Of a DNA stretch of 64,000 nucleotides, positions 26,223 to 37,394 are shown piece by piece. The stretch spans positions 52,120-116,119 of the forward strand of contig JADKJR010000022.1 in the NCBI GenBank assembly GCA_016720925.1. Direction: 5' to 3'. A model generated the notes under the pieces. The model worked only from the letters and a program-made list of their open reading frames with translations, was not told where the DNA came from and searched no databases. Position 1 is the stretch's first letter, and each line of letters opens with the position of its first letter. The translations under genes were made by a program, and so were the position numbers. The DNA is from Betaproteobacteria bacterium. Lineage in GTDB: Bacteria; Pseudomonadota; Gammaproteobacteria; Burkholderiales; Usitatibacteraceae.

Positions 26223-27230
26223 TTACTCTATCGATGACCCGATACGCTTGAACGAACCAAAATTCATCCAGATCAAGACGGCCTTGCCGACGATATTTTG
26301 CTCCGGGACAAAACCCCAATACCGGCTATCGTCGCTGTTGTCGCGGTTGTCGCCCATCATGAAGTAGTGCCCGTCCGGAACCGTGCATACAACACCGTCA
26401 TTATTGTATTCGCAATTGCCGCGATTGGGGAACTGACGAACGCCGCCAAGGCGTACGCCTGGCATGTCCGCATCGACGATGATTTTGTGGTTCTTTTCGC
26501 CAAACTTTTCGCGGAACGACTCAAAACGCCGAAAGCCAAGACCCTTGTCCACTTCTGTCGCGGTGCCCAGGCTCTCGGTTTCGATCAGCTTGCCATTGAT
26601 CGTCAGGTGCTTTTGTGTATACGCAATCTTGTCGCCTGGAATGCCCACAACGCGCTTGATGAAATCCTTGGTCGGGTCCGGGGGATAGCGAAAGACCATG
26701 ACATCGCCGCGTTGGGGAGAGCCGGTTTCAACGATTTTCTTGTTGATCACTGGCAGCCGTACGCCGTAGGTGAATTTGTTGACGAGAATGAAATCACCCA
26801 CCTGGAGTGTCGGCAACATCGATTCCGAGGGGATCTTGAAGGGCTCATACAGGAATGAGCGCAGCAAAAAGACAATCAGGATGACCGGGAAAAAACTCCG
26901 CGCCATTTCCACGACAATAGGCTCGTTTTCGGCGGCGCGCCTGGATCTGAACATCATATTGTCGATGCCCCAGACCACCCCGGTAATGGTGGTCGCTAAC
27001 AGCAGGACCGCCGCAAACCCCATGACTTCCTTCAGCGTCAGCATTCCCATGACGGCGATGAAGAAGACAGGCCAGGCGATCTCGAGCCAGGCATGCAACG
27101 GATGAACTTTTTCCCCGTCGCCCGGTGGCTTGCTACCAGCCGACGCAGTCTTCTTGCTGATGAAAAAACTGGCCGCGATGAGGAGTCCGCTCGCGCCCAA
27201 TGCCAGCCAACCGATAGTTTCCCAATTCAT
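26223..27230 (-). CDS. lepB: Signal peptidase I
   Basis: LepB cleaves signal peptides at the outer face of the inner membrane. N-terminal helices at about 5-24 and 48-85 precede the catalytic Ser in IPSESMLPTL and the Lys in KDFIKRVVGIPGD. The closing box GDNRDNSDDSRYWG is intact. The length of 335 residues is in the family range. Confidence 0.97.
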   Translation of the reverse strand: MNWETIGWLALGASGLLIAASFFISKKTASAGSKPPGDGEKVHPLHAWLEIAWPVFFIAVMGMLTLKEVMGFAAVLLLATTITGVVWGIDNMMFRSRRAAENEPIVVEMARSFFPVILIVFLLRSFLYEPFKIPSESMLPTLQVGDFILVNKFTYGVRLPVINKKIVETGSPQRGDVMVFRYPPDPTKDFIKRVVGIPGDKIAYTQKHLTINGKLIETESLGTATEVDKGLGFRRFESFREKFGEKNHKIIVDADMPGVRLGGVRQFPNRGNCEYNNDGVVCTVPDGHYFMMGDNRDNSDDSRYWGFVPEQNIVGKAVLIWMNFGSFKRIGSSIE

Positions 27231-27342
27231 TTATTTGCCGATGCCTTCAAGAAAATATTTGCCCGATTGTGCCCCGGAACCGAATTTTTGGAAGTCGGGA
27301 TGCGACGAACACGCGATTTAACAGTACCAGTGGCGATGGAGA

Positions 27343-29136
<1,794 letters not shown>

Positions 29137-29181
29137 GTGTTTATGCGTTGTCATGCCCGATGAGCTGCTTTGGCGACCCAC

Positions 29182-29208
29182 AAAAACAAGGGCACCCGGG
29201 GTGCCCTT
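29182..29208 (-). terminator. Terminator after the histone-deacetylase-like gene
   Basis: On the minus strand a stem of about 9 bp (29200-29208 with 29188-29196) is followed by GTTTTTG. It ends transcription from the gene at 29305-30222 before lepA. Confidence 0.82.
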
Positions 29209-29304
29209 TATTGGAGTCCTGTTCAGCCCGCTATTTTACGGCATGGCAGGCATTTTCGCGAGGAAAATCGCGAAGTTTGTCATGGAGTTACGACGGTTTT
29301 GACG

Positions 29305-30222
29305 CTATTGCAATGCCTCGACATGGGCAACCGCGCTGCGTCCCAACGCAGGCAAGTTGTATCCGCCTTCCAGCGCCGAAATAATTCGTCCCTCGGCAAA
29401 TTCGCTCGCCATTTCGCGAATTTGACTGGTAATCCAAACGTAGTCGTCTTCATGCAATTCCAGGTAACCCAGGGGATCGTCGGCGTGCGCATCGAAGCCG
29501 GCCGAAATGATGATCAGCTCGGGTTGAAAACGTTCAAGAGCCGGGAACCATGTTGCTTCGATCGCGGCGCGGAATGCTGCGCCACCGGTTCGCGCCGGCA
29601 GGGGCGTCGGGATGATGTGTGCGTTCGCGGAGTCTGAACCGGTACCTGGATAGTAGGGATGCTGAAAGCTCGAGCACAGCATCACCCGATCGTCTTCGTG
29701 AAAAATGTCTTCCGTGCCATTGCCGTGATGTACGTCGAAATCGAGGATCGCAACGCGCGCCAACTGATGCGCCTGCAAGGCGTGTTTGGCGCCTACCGCC
29801 ACGTTATTGAAAATGCAAAACCCCATCGGACGATTGTGCGTGGCGTGATGCCCGCACGGGCGGACAGCGCAGAACGCGTTGTCGATTTCGCCCGCCATGA
29901 CCATGTCGATGCCTTTCACGACAGCGCCCGCCGCACGGCAAGCGGCGGCCAGCGAATGCGGGTTCATCGAGGTGTCCGGGTCGAGGTATGCGTAACCATG
30001 ATGCGGCGAGGCATTGAAAATGGCATCGACATATTCCGGCGCATGTGCTGCCGCGAGTTGCGCACGTGTCGCCAGCGGCGCCTCCACCACCTTTAGCCGG
30101 GACATTAAACCCGATTCGTTGAACGCGTCATAAACCGCCTGCAGGCGCGCCGGGCTCTCCGCGTGGTGTGCGCCCATTTCGTGCTTGAGGCAGTCAGGAT
30201 GGGTAATAAAAGCGGTCGTCAT
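29305..30222 (-). CDS. Histone-deacetylase family protein
   Basis: A 305-residue zinc amidohydrolase of the HDAC/AcuC/APAH superfamily. The two-His and Asp elements are present: RPCGHHATHNRPMGFCIFNN and the metal ligands in DFDVHHGNGTEDIF, with a later SAGFDAHADDPLG. Likely substrates are acetylated proteins, acetoin-pathway enzymes or acetylpolyamines; sequence alone does not decide. It is separated from lepA by its own terminator. Confidence 0.9.
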   Translation of the reverse strand: MTTAFITHPDCLKHEMGAHHAESPARLQAVYDAFNESGLMSRLKVVEAPLATRAQLAAAHAPEYVDAIFNASPHHGYAYLDPDTSMNPHSLAAACRAAGAVVKGIDMVMAGEIDNAFCAVRPCGHHATHNRPMGFCIFNNVAVGAKHALQAHQLARVAILDFDVHHGNGTEDIFHEDDRVMLCSSFQHPYYPGTGSDSANAHIIPTPLPARTGGAAFRAAIEATWFPALERFQPELIIISAGFDAHADDPLGYLELHEDDYVWITSQIREMASEFAEGRIISALEGGYNLPALGRSAVAHVEALQ

Positions 30223-30354
30223 GATTTCGTTCGCAGCCCGTCGGGAATCAAAGTGAACATAAGCCTGTCACAGTCGGGACCGCGGCGCAATGGCAGCATC
30301 CAAGAAATTGGGCTGCGCGGGCCAGCGTAGAATCTCCATCATTCCAATCATTCA

Positions 30355-31299
30355 ATGACGCGCATGCTTTTCGAAAAACAAACGGTGAACCATCCACTGA
30401 CCAATGTCCTGAAGCAAGCGGGCAAGATCATCCTCGGCAAGGACCAGCAGATTCGCATGGCGATGTGCTGCATTCTGGCACGGGGGCATTTGCTGATCGA
30501 GGACGTGCCCGGTGTCGGCAAGACCACGCTTTCGCATGTGCTCGCCAGCATGTTGGGGCTGCATTACCAGCGCATCCAGTTCACCAGCGATCTGCTCCCT
30601 GCCGATATCGTTGGCGTTTCTATTTTTGATCGCGAATCCAGCACGTTTCGCTTTCATCCGGGGCCGGTTTTTTCGCAGGTCATTCTGGCTGACGAGATCA
30701 ATCGCGCTTCGCCCAAGGCGCAAAGCGCCCTGCTCGAAGCGATGGAAGAACACCAGGTGACGGCTGACGGCAAAACCATGAAACTGCCGGAGCCTTTTTT
30801 TGTCATTGCCACGCAGAATCCTTCGCACCAGGTCGGCACCTTTCCGCTGCCGGAATCGCAGCTCGATCGTTTCCTGATGCGTATTCGTCTGGGATATCCC
30901 GATCAGGCCGGTGAGCGCGCATTACTGAAAGGTGAAGATCGCCGTGAACTGATTGCGAAAATCACGCCGGCGATGACGGTAGAAGACCTGCTGTTGCTGC
31001 AAAAGGAGGTCGCACAGGTCTTTGCGTCCGACGCGTTGATCGACTATGTGCAGGCGTTGGTGAACTACACGCGCGATTCGGCGCGATTCGAGATGGGCCT
31101 GTCGCCCCGCGCGGGTTTGGCCATATTGCGTGCCGCGCAATCTTGGGCACTGATGGCCGGGCGCAAGCAGGTTTTGCCGGAAGACGTGCAAACGATCATT
31201 CCGGCGGTGGTCGGTCACCGCCTGCGTGCAGTCGCGAATGGCGATGCAAAAATCCTCGATCCCGCGATGGAGCTGATTCGGTCGGTCGCGATTCCCTGA
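30355..31299 (+). CDS. MoxR family AAA+ ATPase
   Basis: A 314-residue chaperone-type ATPase. Walker A is GVGKTT; Walker B is ILADEINRASPKAQSALLEAMEE, followed by sensor 1 (IATQNP) and a C-terminal helical lid. MoxR proteins work with DUF58/VWA partners in maturing or activating other proteins. A DUF58 gene and a transglutaminase gene follow with almost no spacing, the standard three-gene operon. Confidence 0.95.
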   Translation: MTRMLFEKQTVNHPLTNVLKQAGKIILGKDQQIRMAMCCILARGHLLIEDVPGVGKTTLSHVLASMLGLHYQRIQFTSDLLPADIVGVSIFDRESSTFRFHPGPVFSQVILADEINRASPKAQSALLEAMEEHQVTADGKTMKLPEPFFVIATQNPSHQVGTFPLPESQLDRFLMRIRLGYPDQAGERALLKGEDRRELIAKITPAMTVEDLLLLQKEVAQVFASDALIDYVQALVNYTRDSARFEMGLSPRAGLAILRAAQSWALMAGRKQVLPEDVQTIIPAVVGHRLRAVANGDAKILDPAMELIRSVAIP

Positions 31300-31309
31300 T
31301 TTGAAGTTG

Positions 31310-32299
31310 ATGGCCAGCATCAATCTCAGTCTTCGCCAGCGTATTTCCGACTGGATTTTCCGCGCGCGTTTTCCGGAACAACCGCCGATTATTTTGACGC
31401 AGCGGCGGATTTTCATCCTGCCAACCCGCACAGGCTATTTCTTCGCGTTCGTACTGATCCTGCTGCTGATCGCCTCGATCAACTACAGCCTGTCGCTGGG
31501 CTTCCTGCTCACATTCCTGCTGGCCAGCATGGGCGGCGTGTCGATGCTGCATACCTTTCGCAATCTGGCGAGACTGTCCATCAGCCCAGGCAAAGTTGAG
31601 CCGGTGTTTGCCGGCGATACCGCGCAATTTGCGCTGGTATTCACCAATCCCGGCATGCCACGATTTTCCCTGGGCGCGAAGCGTGCAAGGCTCGTTGCCG
31701 CCGAACCTGTCTTTGCCGATGTCGGTGAAAGCGGCAGCACGACCCTGCATCTGGCAATGCGCGCAGAGCGGCGCGGCCGGCTGCAATGCGATCGCGTGGA
31801 AATCTTCACCGAATATCCGACCGGCCTTTTCCACGCCTGGTCATACGTCGATTTTGGCACGCGCTGCCTCGTTTATCCGCGGCCCGATCCGGGTGCGGGT
31901 GCGCTGCCGCTGGACGCGCATGCCACCGGCCAAGGCAATATCCCGATTCGCGGCGACGAAGAATTCCAGTCGTTGCGTGCCTACCGGCCGGGCGATACCT
32001 TGCGCCAGATTGCCTGGAAGGCGTTAGCCCGCGGCCAGGGCCTGCTGGTGAAGGAATTTGGCGCCACTGCCAGCGCCGATCTGTGGCTGGATTTTGAAAT
32101 GTTGCAGGGCCTGGCGGTGGAGGAGCGGCTTTCGCGCCTGACGTGGTGGGTCATGGAAGCAGAACGCGCGCAAGTACCCTACGGCCTTCGGTTGCCGAAT
32201 CGCGTTGTGCGTCCACTAGCGGGGAGCCGGCATCGTGATGAGTGTCTGGAGGCGCTGGCCTTGTACGGCATTTTGGAGCCCACGTTGGAGCCGATGTAG
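31310..32299 (+). CDS. DUF58 domain protein
   Basis: About 329 residues. Two membrane helices (about 36-75) are followed by a soluble part and the DUF58 core near residue 210 (EFQSLRAYRPGDTLRQIAWKALARGQGLLVKEF). ATG 31310 was preferred over an upstream TTG at 31301. The stop is directly followed by the next ATG. It is the usual partner of MoxR; exact role unknown. Confidence 0.92.
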   Translation: MASINLSLRQRISDWIFRARFPEQPPIILTQRRIFILPTRTGYFFAFVLILLLIASINYSLSLGFLLTFLLASMGGVSMLHTFRNLARLSISPGKVEPVFAGDTAQFALVFTNPGMPRFSLGAKRARLVAAEPVFADVGESGSTTLHLAMRAERRGRLQCDRVEIFTEYPTGLFHAWSYVDFGTRCLVYPRPDPGAGALPLDAHATGQGNIPIRGDEEFQSLRAYRPGDTLRQIAWKALARGQGLLVKEFGATASADLWLDFEMLQGLAVEERLSRLTWWVMEAERAQVPYGLRLPNRVVRPLAGSRHRDECLEALALYGILEPTLEPM

Positions 32300-34198
32300 A
32301 TGCTCAACCAGGGCGCCCTGACACTTGCCAACATCACGTGGTTGCTGGCGGCTATGGCGTTTGTCATCGCGCCGCACGTCACGCGCTTGCCAATATGGGT
32401 GAGCGCTGTGTGTGTGGGCGCGGGACTCGCGCGCTGGTGGATTGCCCGCCGCGGACTGCGCACGCCGCCGTGGTGGATCATGGCGATGCTTGCCGTGGCG
32501 GTCGCTGCCGGTGCCTTGGTTGAATACCGGCAACTGATCGGCCGCGAGGTCGGCGTGACATTGCTGATTGCGATGTTGTGCCTGAAGGTCCTCGAGATGC
32601 GCATGAAGCGCGATGTCGTCATCGCCATCTTCCTGGGCTTCTTCCTGGCGATGACCAACTTCCTGTATTCCCAAACCATCCTGATGGGCCTTTACATGCT
32701 CGCCTGCGTGTGGATTTTCGTCGCCACGCTCGTGGGATTCAATCGCATCAATACCGAGGCCACCGTTCGGGAACGGCTGGTCCCGGCTTTCTGGCTGCTG
32801 ATTCAGGCGATCCCGTTGATGCTGGTTTTGTTTTTCCTGTTTCCGCGGCTATCCGGCCCGTTGTGGCGCATGCCGGGCGCTGATTCGGCGGGCAGCGGTC
32901 TGTCCGATGAAATGTCACCGGGCGATATCAGCAAGCTCTCGCTGTCGGATGCGGTGGCATTTCGCGTGGATTTCGATGCGGCCGTACCGGAAACGCAGGA
33001 TTTGTATTGGCGCGGGCCGGTGCTCGGCCGGCAGGTTGGCCGCTCGTGGAAAATGTATCCGGTCCGTGCCGCGCCGCGCATTCAATACGATGCGCTGTCG
33101 CCCCCCGTCAAATACCGCGTCACGCTTCAACCCAGCAACAAACCTTGGTTGTTTGCACTGGACCTTCCCGCCGCCGCGCCCCCCGAAGCCAGTATTCTGG
33201 GCGATTTTCAACTGCGCTCATTCGGCCTGGTAACGAGCCTCCGGTCCTACGAAATGTCGTCACACCTGCGTTACCGCGTCGGCACTGATCTGCCGCCGGA
33301 AGCGCTGCGCCCCTATCTCCAATACAACGAAGACATCAATCCGCGAACCATCGCCTACGCGAAGAAACTGCGCGAAGACAATCCCGATCCGAAAGTGCTG
33401 ATCGAAAAACTGATGGCGCGCTACAACAGCGAGTTCGAATACACGCTCGAACCCCCTCGTCTCGGTCTTCATCCGGTCGACGAGTTTCTGTTCGATACCA
33501 AAAAGGGATTCTGCGAACACTATGCCGGCAGCTTCGTCCTGATCCTGCGCGCCGCCGGCATTCCCGCGCGCGTCGTCACCGGCTATCAGGGCGGCGAGGT
33601 CAACCCCATTTCCCGCCAACTGGTGGTGCGCCAATCCGAAGCGCACGCCTGGTCCGAAGTCTGGCTGGAAGACCTGGGCTGGGTGCGCGCCGATCCGACC
33701 TTTGCCGTCTCGCCGCTGCGAATCAATCGCGGCATGACCGAGGCGCTGGGCCCGCAGGGTGTGCTCAACGGATTGATACAGGCAGACCGGTTCGGCCTGT
33801 TGAAGCAGATCGGATTTACCTGGGACGCGGTCAACAGCCAATGGAACCAATGGGTGGTCGGATTCAATCAGGAGCGCCAGCGCTTCGCATTCGAATCCTG
33901 GCTAGGCGTGCGCGACATGGATTGGCGGCAACTCGCCATTTGGCTGATCGTCGGCATGGTCTCATCGAGCGGGGTTGTCGGGCTAATTCTCCTGATGAAG
34001 ATTTATCGAACGCGCACGGAGCCGGTCGTCGCGGCGTACGCGCGGTTTTGCGCCAAGCTGGCCAAGGCCGGGGTTTCCCGTGCGCCCAGTGAAGGGCCGA
34101 TGGACCTGCTCTCGCGGCTCGCACGCGAGCGGCCTGCGCTTGCCGTTCGTGCGCGCCCGGTGCTGGAGGCTTATGTTGCGCTGCGCTACGCGCCCTGA
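32300..34198 (+). CDS. TgpA-like membrane transglutaminase (DUF3488 + transglutaminase core)
   Basis: A 632-residue inner-membrane protein. Several N-terminal helices (about 1-175, DUF3488) precede a periplasmic transglutaminase-like domain. Its catalytic Cys lies in KKGFCEHYAGSFVLILRAAG, the His in EAHAWSEVWL and the Asp in WVRADPT. One more helix near 550-575 and a DUF4129-like tail close the protein. TgpA-type proteins are essential in some Pseudomonas. It ends the MoxR-DUF58-TgpA operon. Confidence 0.94.
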   Translation: MLNQGALTLANITWLLAAMAFVIAPHVTRLPIWVSAVCVGAGLARWWIARRGLRTPPWWIMAMLAVAVAAGALVEYRQLIGREVGVTLLIAMLCLKVLEMRMKRDVVIAIFLGFFLAMTNFLYSQTILMGLYMLACVWIFVATLVGFNRINTEATVRERLVPAFWLLIQAIPLMLVLFFLFPRLSGPLWRMPGADSAGSGLSDEMSPGDISKLSLSDAVAFRVDFDAAVPETQDLYWRGPVLGRQVGRSWKMYPVRAAPRIQYDALSPPVKYRVTLQPSNKPWLFALDLPAAAPPEASILGDFQLRSFGLVTSLRSYEMSSHLRYRVGTDLPPEALRPYLQYNEDINPRTIAYAKKLREDNPDPKVLIEKLMARYNSEFEYTLEPPRLGLHPVDEFLFDTKKGFCEHYAGSFVLILRAAGIPARVVTGYQGGEVNPISRQLVVRQSEAHAWSEVWLEDLGWVRADPTFAVSPLRINRGMTEALGPQGVLNGLIQADRFGLLKQIGFTWDAVNSQWNQWVVGFNQERQRFAFESWLGVRDMDWRQLAIWLIVGMVSSSGVVGLILLMKIYRTRTEPVVAAYARFCAKLAKAGVSRAPSEGPMDLLSRLARERPALAVRARPVLEAYVALRYAP

Positions 34199-34428
34199 TG
34201 CAGGGCCGCATGACCAGACGGATTTGCCAGCTGCCGCCTGCGGCGCGGCCGGCCGGCGCGGCCGGGCCGATCGTTCAGATCAATAACCTCCGCATCCTTT
34301 GACGCAGGTCAAAGCTCATTGATTTAGGGCGTTACGGTGGAAAGCCTGGCGCGATAAGATATCGCGAAGCGGATTGGCGGGCGAGCGGTCCGGCCAGTGA
34401 CGTATGTGACCCACAGGGAGAAAAGACG

Positions 34429-34728
34429 ATGAACTTCGATATCAGCATCATGATCAGCGTTGCGGCCATACTGGTGATGTTCTACTGCCTTTGGCTGGTG
34501 TTTTCGCTGGGTGGAAGCGTTCCGGGTGGTGTGGTCGGCAAAACCTGGAAGACGCTGACGGCGCTCGTCGTCCTGTTCACGCTGGGCTACCTGGTCACGC
34601 CGTTCTTCGGCATGCTGCCGCCAAACCTGATGCGATTGATCGTCGCACTCATCTTCCTGTTTGGCGCCATTTACGTCGTGATTACGGTGAAGCTGATTTA
34701 TCGCATCATCGAGGAACTCGCGGGCTGA
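34429..34728 (+). CDS. Small membrane protein of unknown function
   Basis: 99 residues, mostly hydrophobic, with three predicted helices (about 5-27, 40-62 and 66-88). A good ribosome site (GGGAG) precedes the ATG. The next gene starts four bases after the stop, so the two are co-transcribed. No family is recognised. Confidence 0.75.
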   Translation: MNFDISIMISVAAILVMFYCLWLVFSLGGSVPGGVVGKTWKTLTALVVLFTLGYLVTPFFGMLPPNLMRLIVALIFLFGAIYVVITVKLIYRIIEELAG

Positions 34729-34732
34729 GACG

Positions 34733-35215
34733 ATGGATCCGAACGCGGTCCTCAGCAAGACGCCCCTTGGCATGGAGGCACTCAGCCAGAGGGATCATGG
34801 GCTTTCGCGAACCTTGCGCCACGCGCTGATCTTCGTCGATGGCCGCTCGACGGTCGCGCAACTGGAAGAAAAAGGCTCGGTCATCCCGGAATTTCGCACG
34901 GCTCTGATCGAACTGCTCGCAAACGGGCTGGTGGCGGTTCGCGGCAAAAGTGCACCCATTGTCGCGATGGGAAATACCGCCGCGACCGGCCCGATCGATC
35001 AATCCCAGCTTGAAGCGCTTAAGGCAATGGCACTGAGCGTTCTCGGCAAGCAATCGGCCAAGGTCGTCAAGAAACTGGAGGAGGCCGGAGCATCGCGTGA
35101 AGCACTGCTGACCGCCATCGACTCCAGCTACAAGCTGATCCGTTTGACGATTGACGAATCAGAAGCCGAGGACTTCCGCAATGCCGCATGGAAGATCATC
35201 GCGCACGTCGTTTGA
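34733..35215 (+). CDS. Hypothetical protein, possibly winged-helix-like
   Basis: 160 residues, soluble. The first 60 residues (GLSRTLRHALIFVDGRSTVAQLEEKG, then RTALIELLANGLV) look like a small winged-helix module of the kind found in response-regulator-associated proteins of betaproteobacteria. The C-terminal half is helical. No catalytic motif is visible. It is coupled to the small membrane protein upstream. Confidence 0.75.
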   Translation: MDPNAVLSKTPLGMEALSQRDHGLSRTLRHALIFVDGRSTVAQLEEKGSVIPEFRTALIELLANGLVAVRGKSAPIVAMGNTAATGPIDQSQLEALKAMALSVLGKQSAKVVKKLEEAGASREALLTAIDSSYKLIRLTIDESEAEDFRNAAWKIIAHVV

Positions 35216-35575
35216 CGGCATTGCCGCGCTTGCACGATTGCTCGATTTGATATTGAAACCTCGCGTCTCGCGATGACGAAAGGGCACGCTGGCGTACGCT
35301 GAAAAGCCACGTCGGGCGCGCAACTTGGGTGAATGAAATTTATTCATGTCACGTAATCACAGCTTGCGCATGTCGGCGATTCGATTGCCGGTGCATTTCA
35401 GTTCATCCACGTCTTCGAGTCGGCATGCACCAACCAGCAGCATGGCCGGGATAATTGCAAAAACTCGATAGAATGGAATCAAGTTTTCGGCGCTGAAAAA
35501 GAAAATAAATATTGACGTGCCATACATAACCTCTCGCGAGTTTCTTCCCTACTTCTTATAGTGCCTGCACCCACC
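35216..35575. other. Intergenic stretch, possible small lipoprotein on the minus strand
   Basis: No long gene. The only candidate is the short minus-strand frame at 35357-35527 listed separately. No confident promoter was found for the phosphatase operon. Confidence 0.5.
35357..35527 (-). CDS. Candidate 56-residue lipoprotein
   Basis: A short frame encodes a hydrophobic stretch (FYRVFAIIPAMLLVGAC) that ends in a lipobox-like LVGAC, followed by a polar tail RLEDVDELKCTGNRIADM. A GAGAGG lies only two bases before the ATG, which is closer than ideal. An internal ATG at residue 29 would make a very short protein. The base composition is lower in GC than the neighbours. It could be a small entericidin-like or unknown lipoprotein, or chance. 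Confidence 0.35.
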   Translation of the reverse strand: MYGTSIFIFFFSAENLIPFYRVFAIIPAMLLVGACRLEDVDELKCTGNRIADMRKL

Positions 35576-36313
35576 ATGTCCACACTCAGCCCGACGCCTG
35601 GCCGCCGCCGCATTTACCTGATGCGTCACGGCAGCGTCACCTATTTCATGCCCGACGGAAAACCGGTTCCACCCGAGACGGTGCCGCTGAACGAGCTCGG
35701 CATCGAACAGGCGCGCGCGGCCGGCAACCTGTTTGCGGAACACGACGTCACCTTCGATCGCGTGATTACCAGCGGGCTTGCGCGTACGGAACAAACGGCG
35801 CAGCACGTGCTGGCAGCCATCGGCCATCACGGACCCGTCGAGCAGCGACCGCGCTTGCAGGAAATCCGTGGCGGACGCCTTGCGAGCATTACCGAACGCG
35901 ATCTGTTGCAGTGCTTCACCGCGCTGACCGACGGGGTGGTTGACGAGGACGTGAAGTTCCTGGGCGGTGAGAGCGTCGGCGAGATGCTGGATCGCGTGCT
36001 GCCGGAGATCGACGCCCTGCGCGCGGATGCCAACTGGGACAGCCTGTTGCTGGTGCTGCATGGCGCGGTCAATCGCGCGATCCTCTCCTACCTCGTCACC
36101 GGGCAGCGGCAATTGCTGGGCGCCTTCGAGCAAAGTCCCGCGTGCATCAATGTGCTCGATATCGGTACGGCGCGGGTGGACGTGGTATTGCGCATGGTCA
36201 ATCTCTCGCCCCTCGACTGGCTGCAGCCGGGAAACCGCCAAACGACCATGGAAACACTTCACGACCAATACGAAAAATATCGACGAAAAATGGGAGAACA
36301 GGCGAATGTCTGA
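35576..36313 (+). CDS. Histidine phosphatase family protein
   Basis: A phosphoglycerate-mutase-like phosphatase of 245 residues from ATG 35576 (a GTG at 35561 would add five). The catalytic RHG is in IYLMRHGSVTYF, and the second His in LLLVLHGAVNRAIL. The substrate is not evident. Its stop overlaps the phosphotransferase gene by eight bases. Confidence 0.87.
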   Translation: MSTLSPTPGRRRIYLMRHGSVTYFMPDGKPVPPETVPLNELGIEQARAAGNLFAEHDVTFDRVITSGLARTEQTAQHVLAAIGHHGPVEQRPRLQEIRGGRLASITERDLLQCFTALTDGVVDEDVKFLGGESVGEMLDRVLPEIDALRADANWDSLLLVLHGAVNRAILSYLVTGQRQLLGAFEQSPACINVLDIGTARVDVVLRMVNLSPLDWLQPGNRQTTMETLHDQYEKYRRKMGEQANV

Positions 36314-37394
36314 TCAGGGCTTTGAACATTTCGCCGGCACCATGCCGGTATCCGCGAGGCAGCAGTTTGACGCCGCCGCGCTGGAAGGCTGGATGACGGA
36401 AAATGTGGCGGGTTTCAAGGGGCCGCTTAGTATTGAGCAATTCAAGGGCGGGCAATCCAATCCGACTTTCAAGCTGATTACACCCGGCGAAACCTATGTG
36501 ATGCGCTCGAAACCGGGGCCGGCGGCGAAATTGCTCCCTTCCGCGCATGCGATAGAGCGCGAGTTCAAAGTGATGGATGCGCTGGGGAAAACAAGCATCC
36601 CCGTCGCGAGAATGCATGCGCTATGTGAGGACGAATCGGTGATCGGCCGGGCGTTTTTCATCATGGAGTTTGTCGCCGGGCGGGTGCTGTGGGACCCCGC
36701 CCTGCCGGGCATGACGACCAGTGAACGCGCGGCGATCTTCGATGAAATGAATCGCGTCATCGCCAGCCTGCACCAGGTCGATTACGCCGCCATCGGCCTC
36801 GCCGATTACGGCAAGGCCGGGAACTATTTCGAACGGCAGATCGCCCGCTGGACCAAGCAGTATCGCGCCTCGGAGACGGAAAACATTGAAGCGATGAACC
36901 AGCTCATCGATTGGCTCCCGAAACATATTCCGCCGGGCGATGAAACCTCGATCGTCCACGGCGATTACCGGCTGGACAACCTCATCTTCCACCCCACTGA
37001 ACCGCGCGTTCTGGCGATTCTCGACTGGGAGCTTTCCACGCTTGGTCACCCCTTGGCTGATTTCGCGTATCACTGCATGGCGTGGCACGTGGCGCCGAAT
37101 ACATTTCGCGGGCTGGCGGGATTGGACCTGCAGGCGCTGGGCATTCCCGATTTCAATTCGTACGTGGCGACCTATTGCCAGCGCACCGGTCGTCCGGGCA
37201 TCGACAACTTCGAGTATTACCTTGCCTACAACATGTTCCGCATGGCCGGCATTTTGCAAGGGATCATGAAACGCGTTGTTGATGGCACCGCGGCGTCCAC
37301 GCAGGCGCTGGCGATGGGCAAGGCCGCAAGGCCACTGGCCGAACTGGGCTGGAAAATCGCTGAAAAACTGATCAAAGGAACACAGGCACCATGA
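36306..37394 (+). CDS. Phosphotransferase family protein (APH/ACAD10-11 N-terminal type)
   Basis: A 362-residue aminoglycoside-phosphotransferase-like kinase. It shows FKGGQSNPTFKL, the Brenner-type loop SIVHGDYRLDNLIFHP and the metal motif LAILDWELSTLGHPLADFAYH. This subgroup pairs with acyl-CoA dehydrogenases, as the N-terminal domain of human ACAD10/11 does for 4-hydroxyacyl-CoA catabolism. Here the dehydrogenase follows with an ATGA overlap. ATG 36306 was chosen since the longer frame lies inside the phosphatase gene. Confidence 0.9.
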   Translation: MSDQGFEHFAGTMPVSARQQFDAAALEGWMTENVAGFKGPLSIEQFKGGQSNPTFKLITPGETYVMRSKPGPAAKLLPSAHAIEREFKVMDALGKTSIPVARMHALCEDESVIGRAFFIMEFVAGRVLWDPALPGMTTSERAAIFDEMNRVIASLHQVDYAAIGLADYGKAGNYFERQIARWTKQYRASETENIEAMNQLIDWLPKHIPPGDETSIVHGDYRLDNLIFHPTEPRVLAILDWELSTLGHPLADFAYHCMAWHVAPNTFRGLAGLDLQALGIPDFNSYVATYCQRTGRPGIDNFEYYLAYNMFRMAGILQGIMKRVVDGTAASTQALAMGKAARPLAELGWKIAEKLIKGTQAP

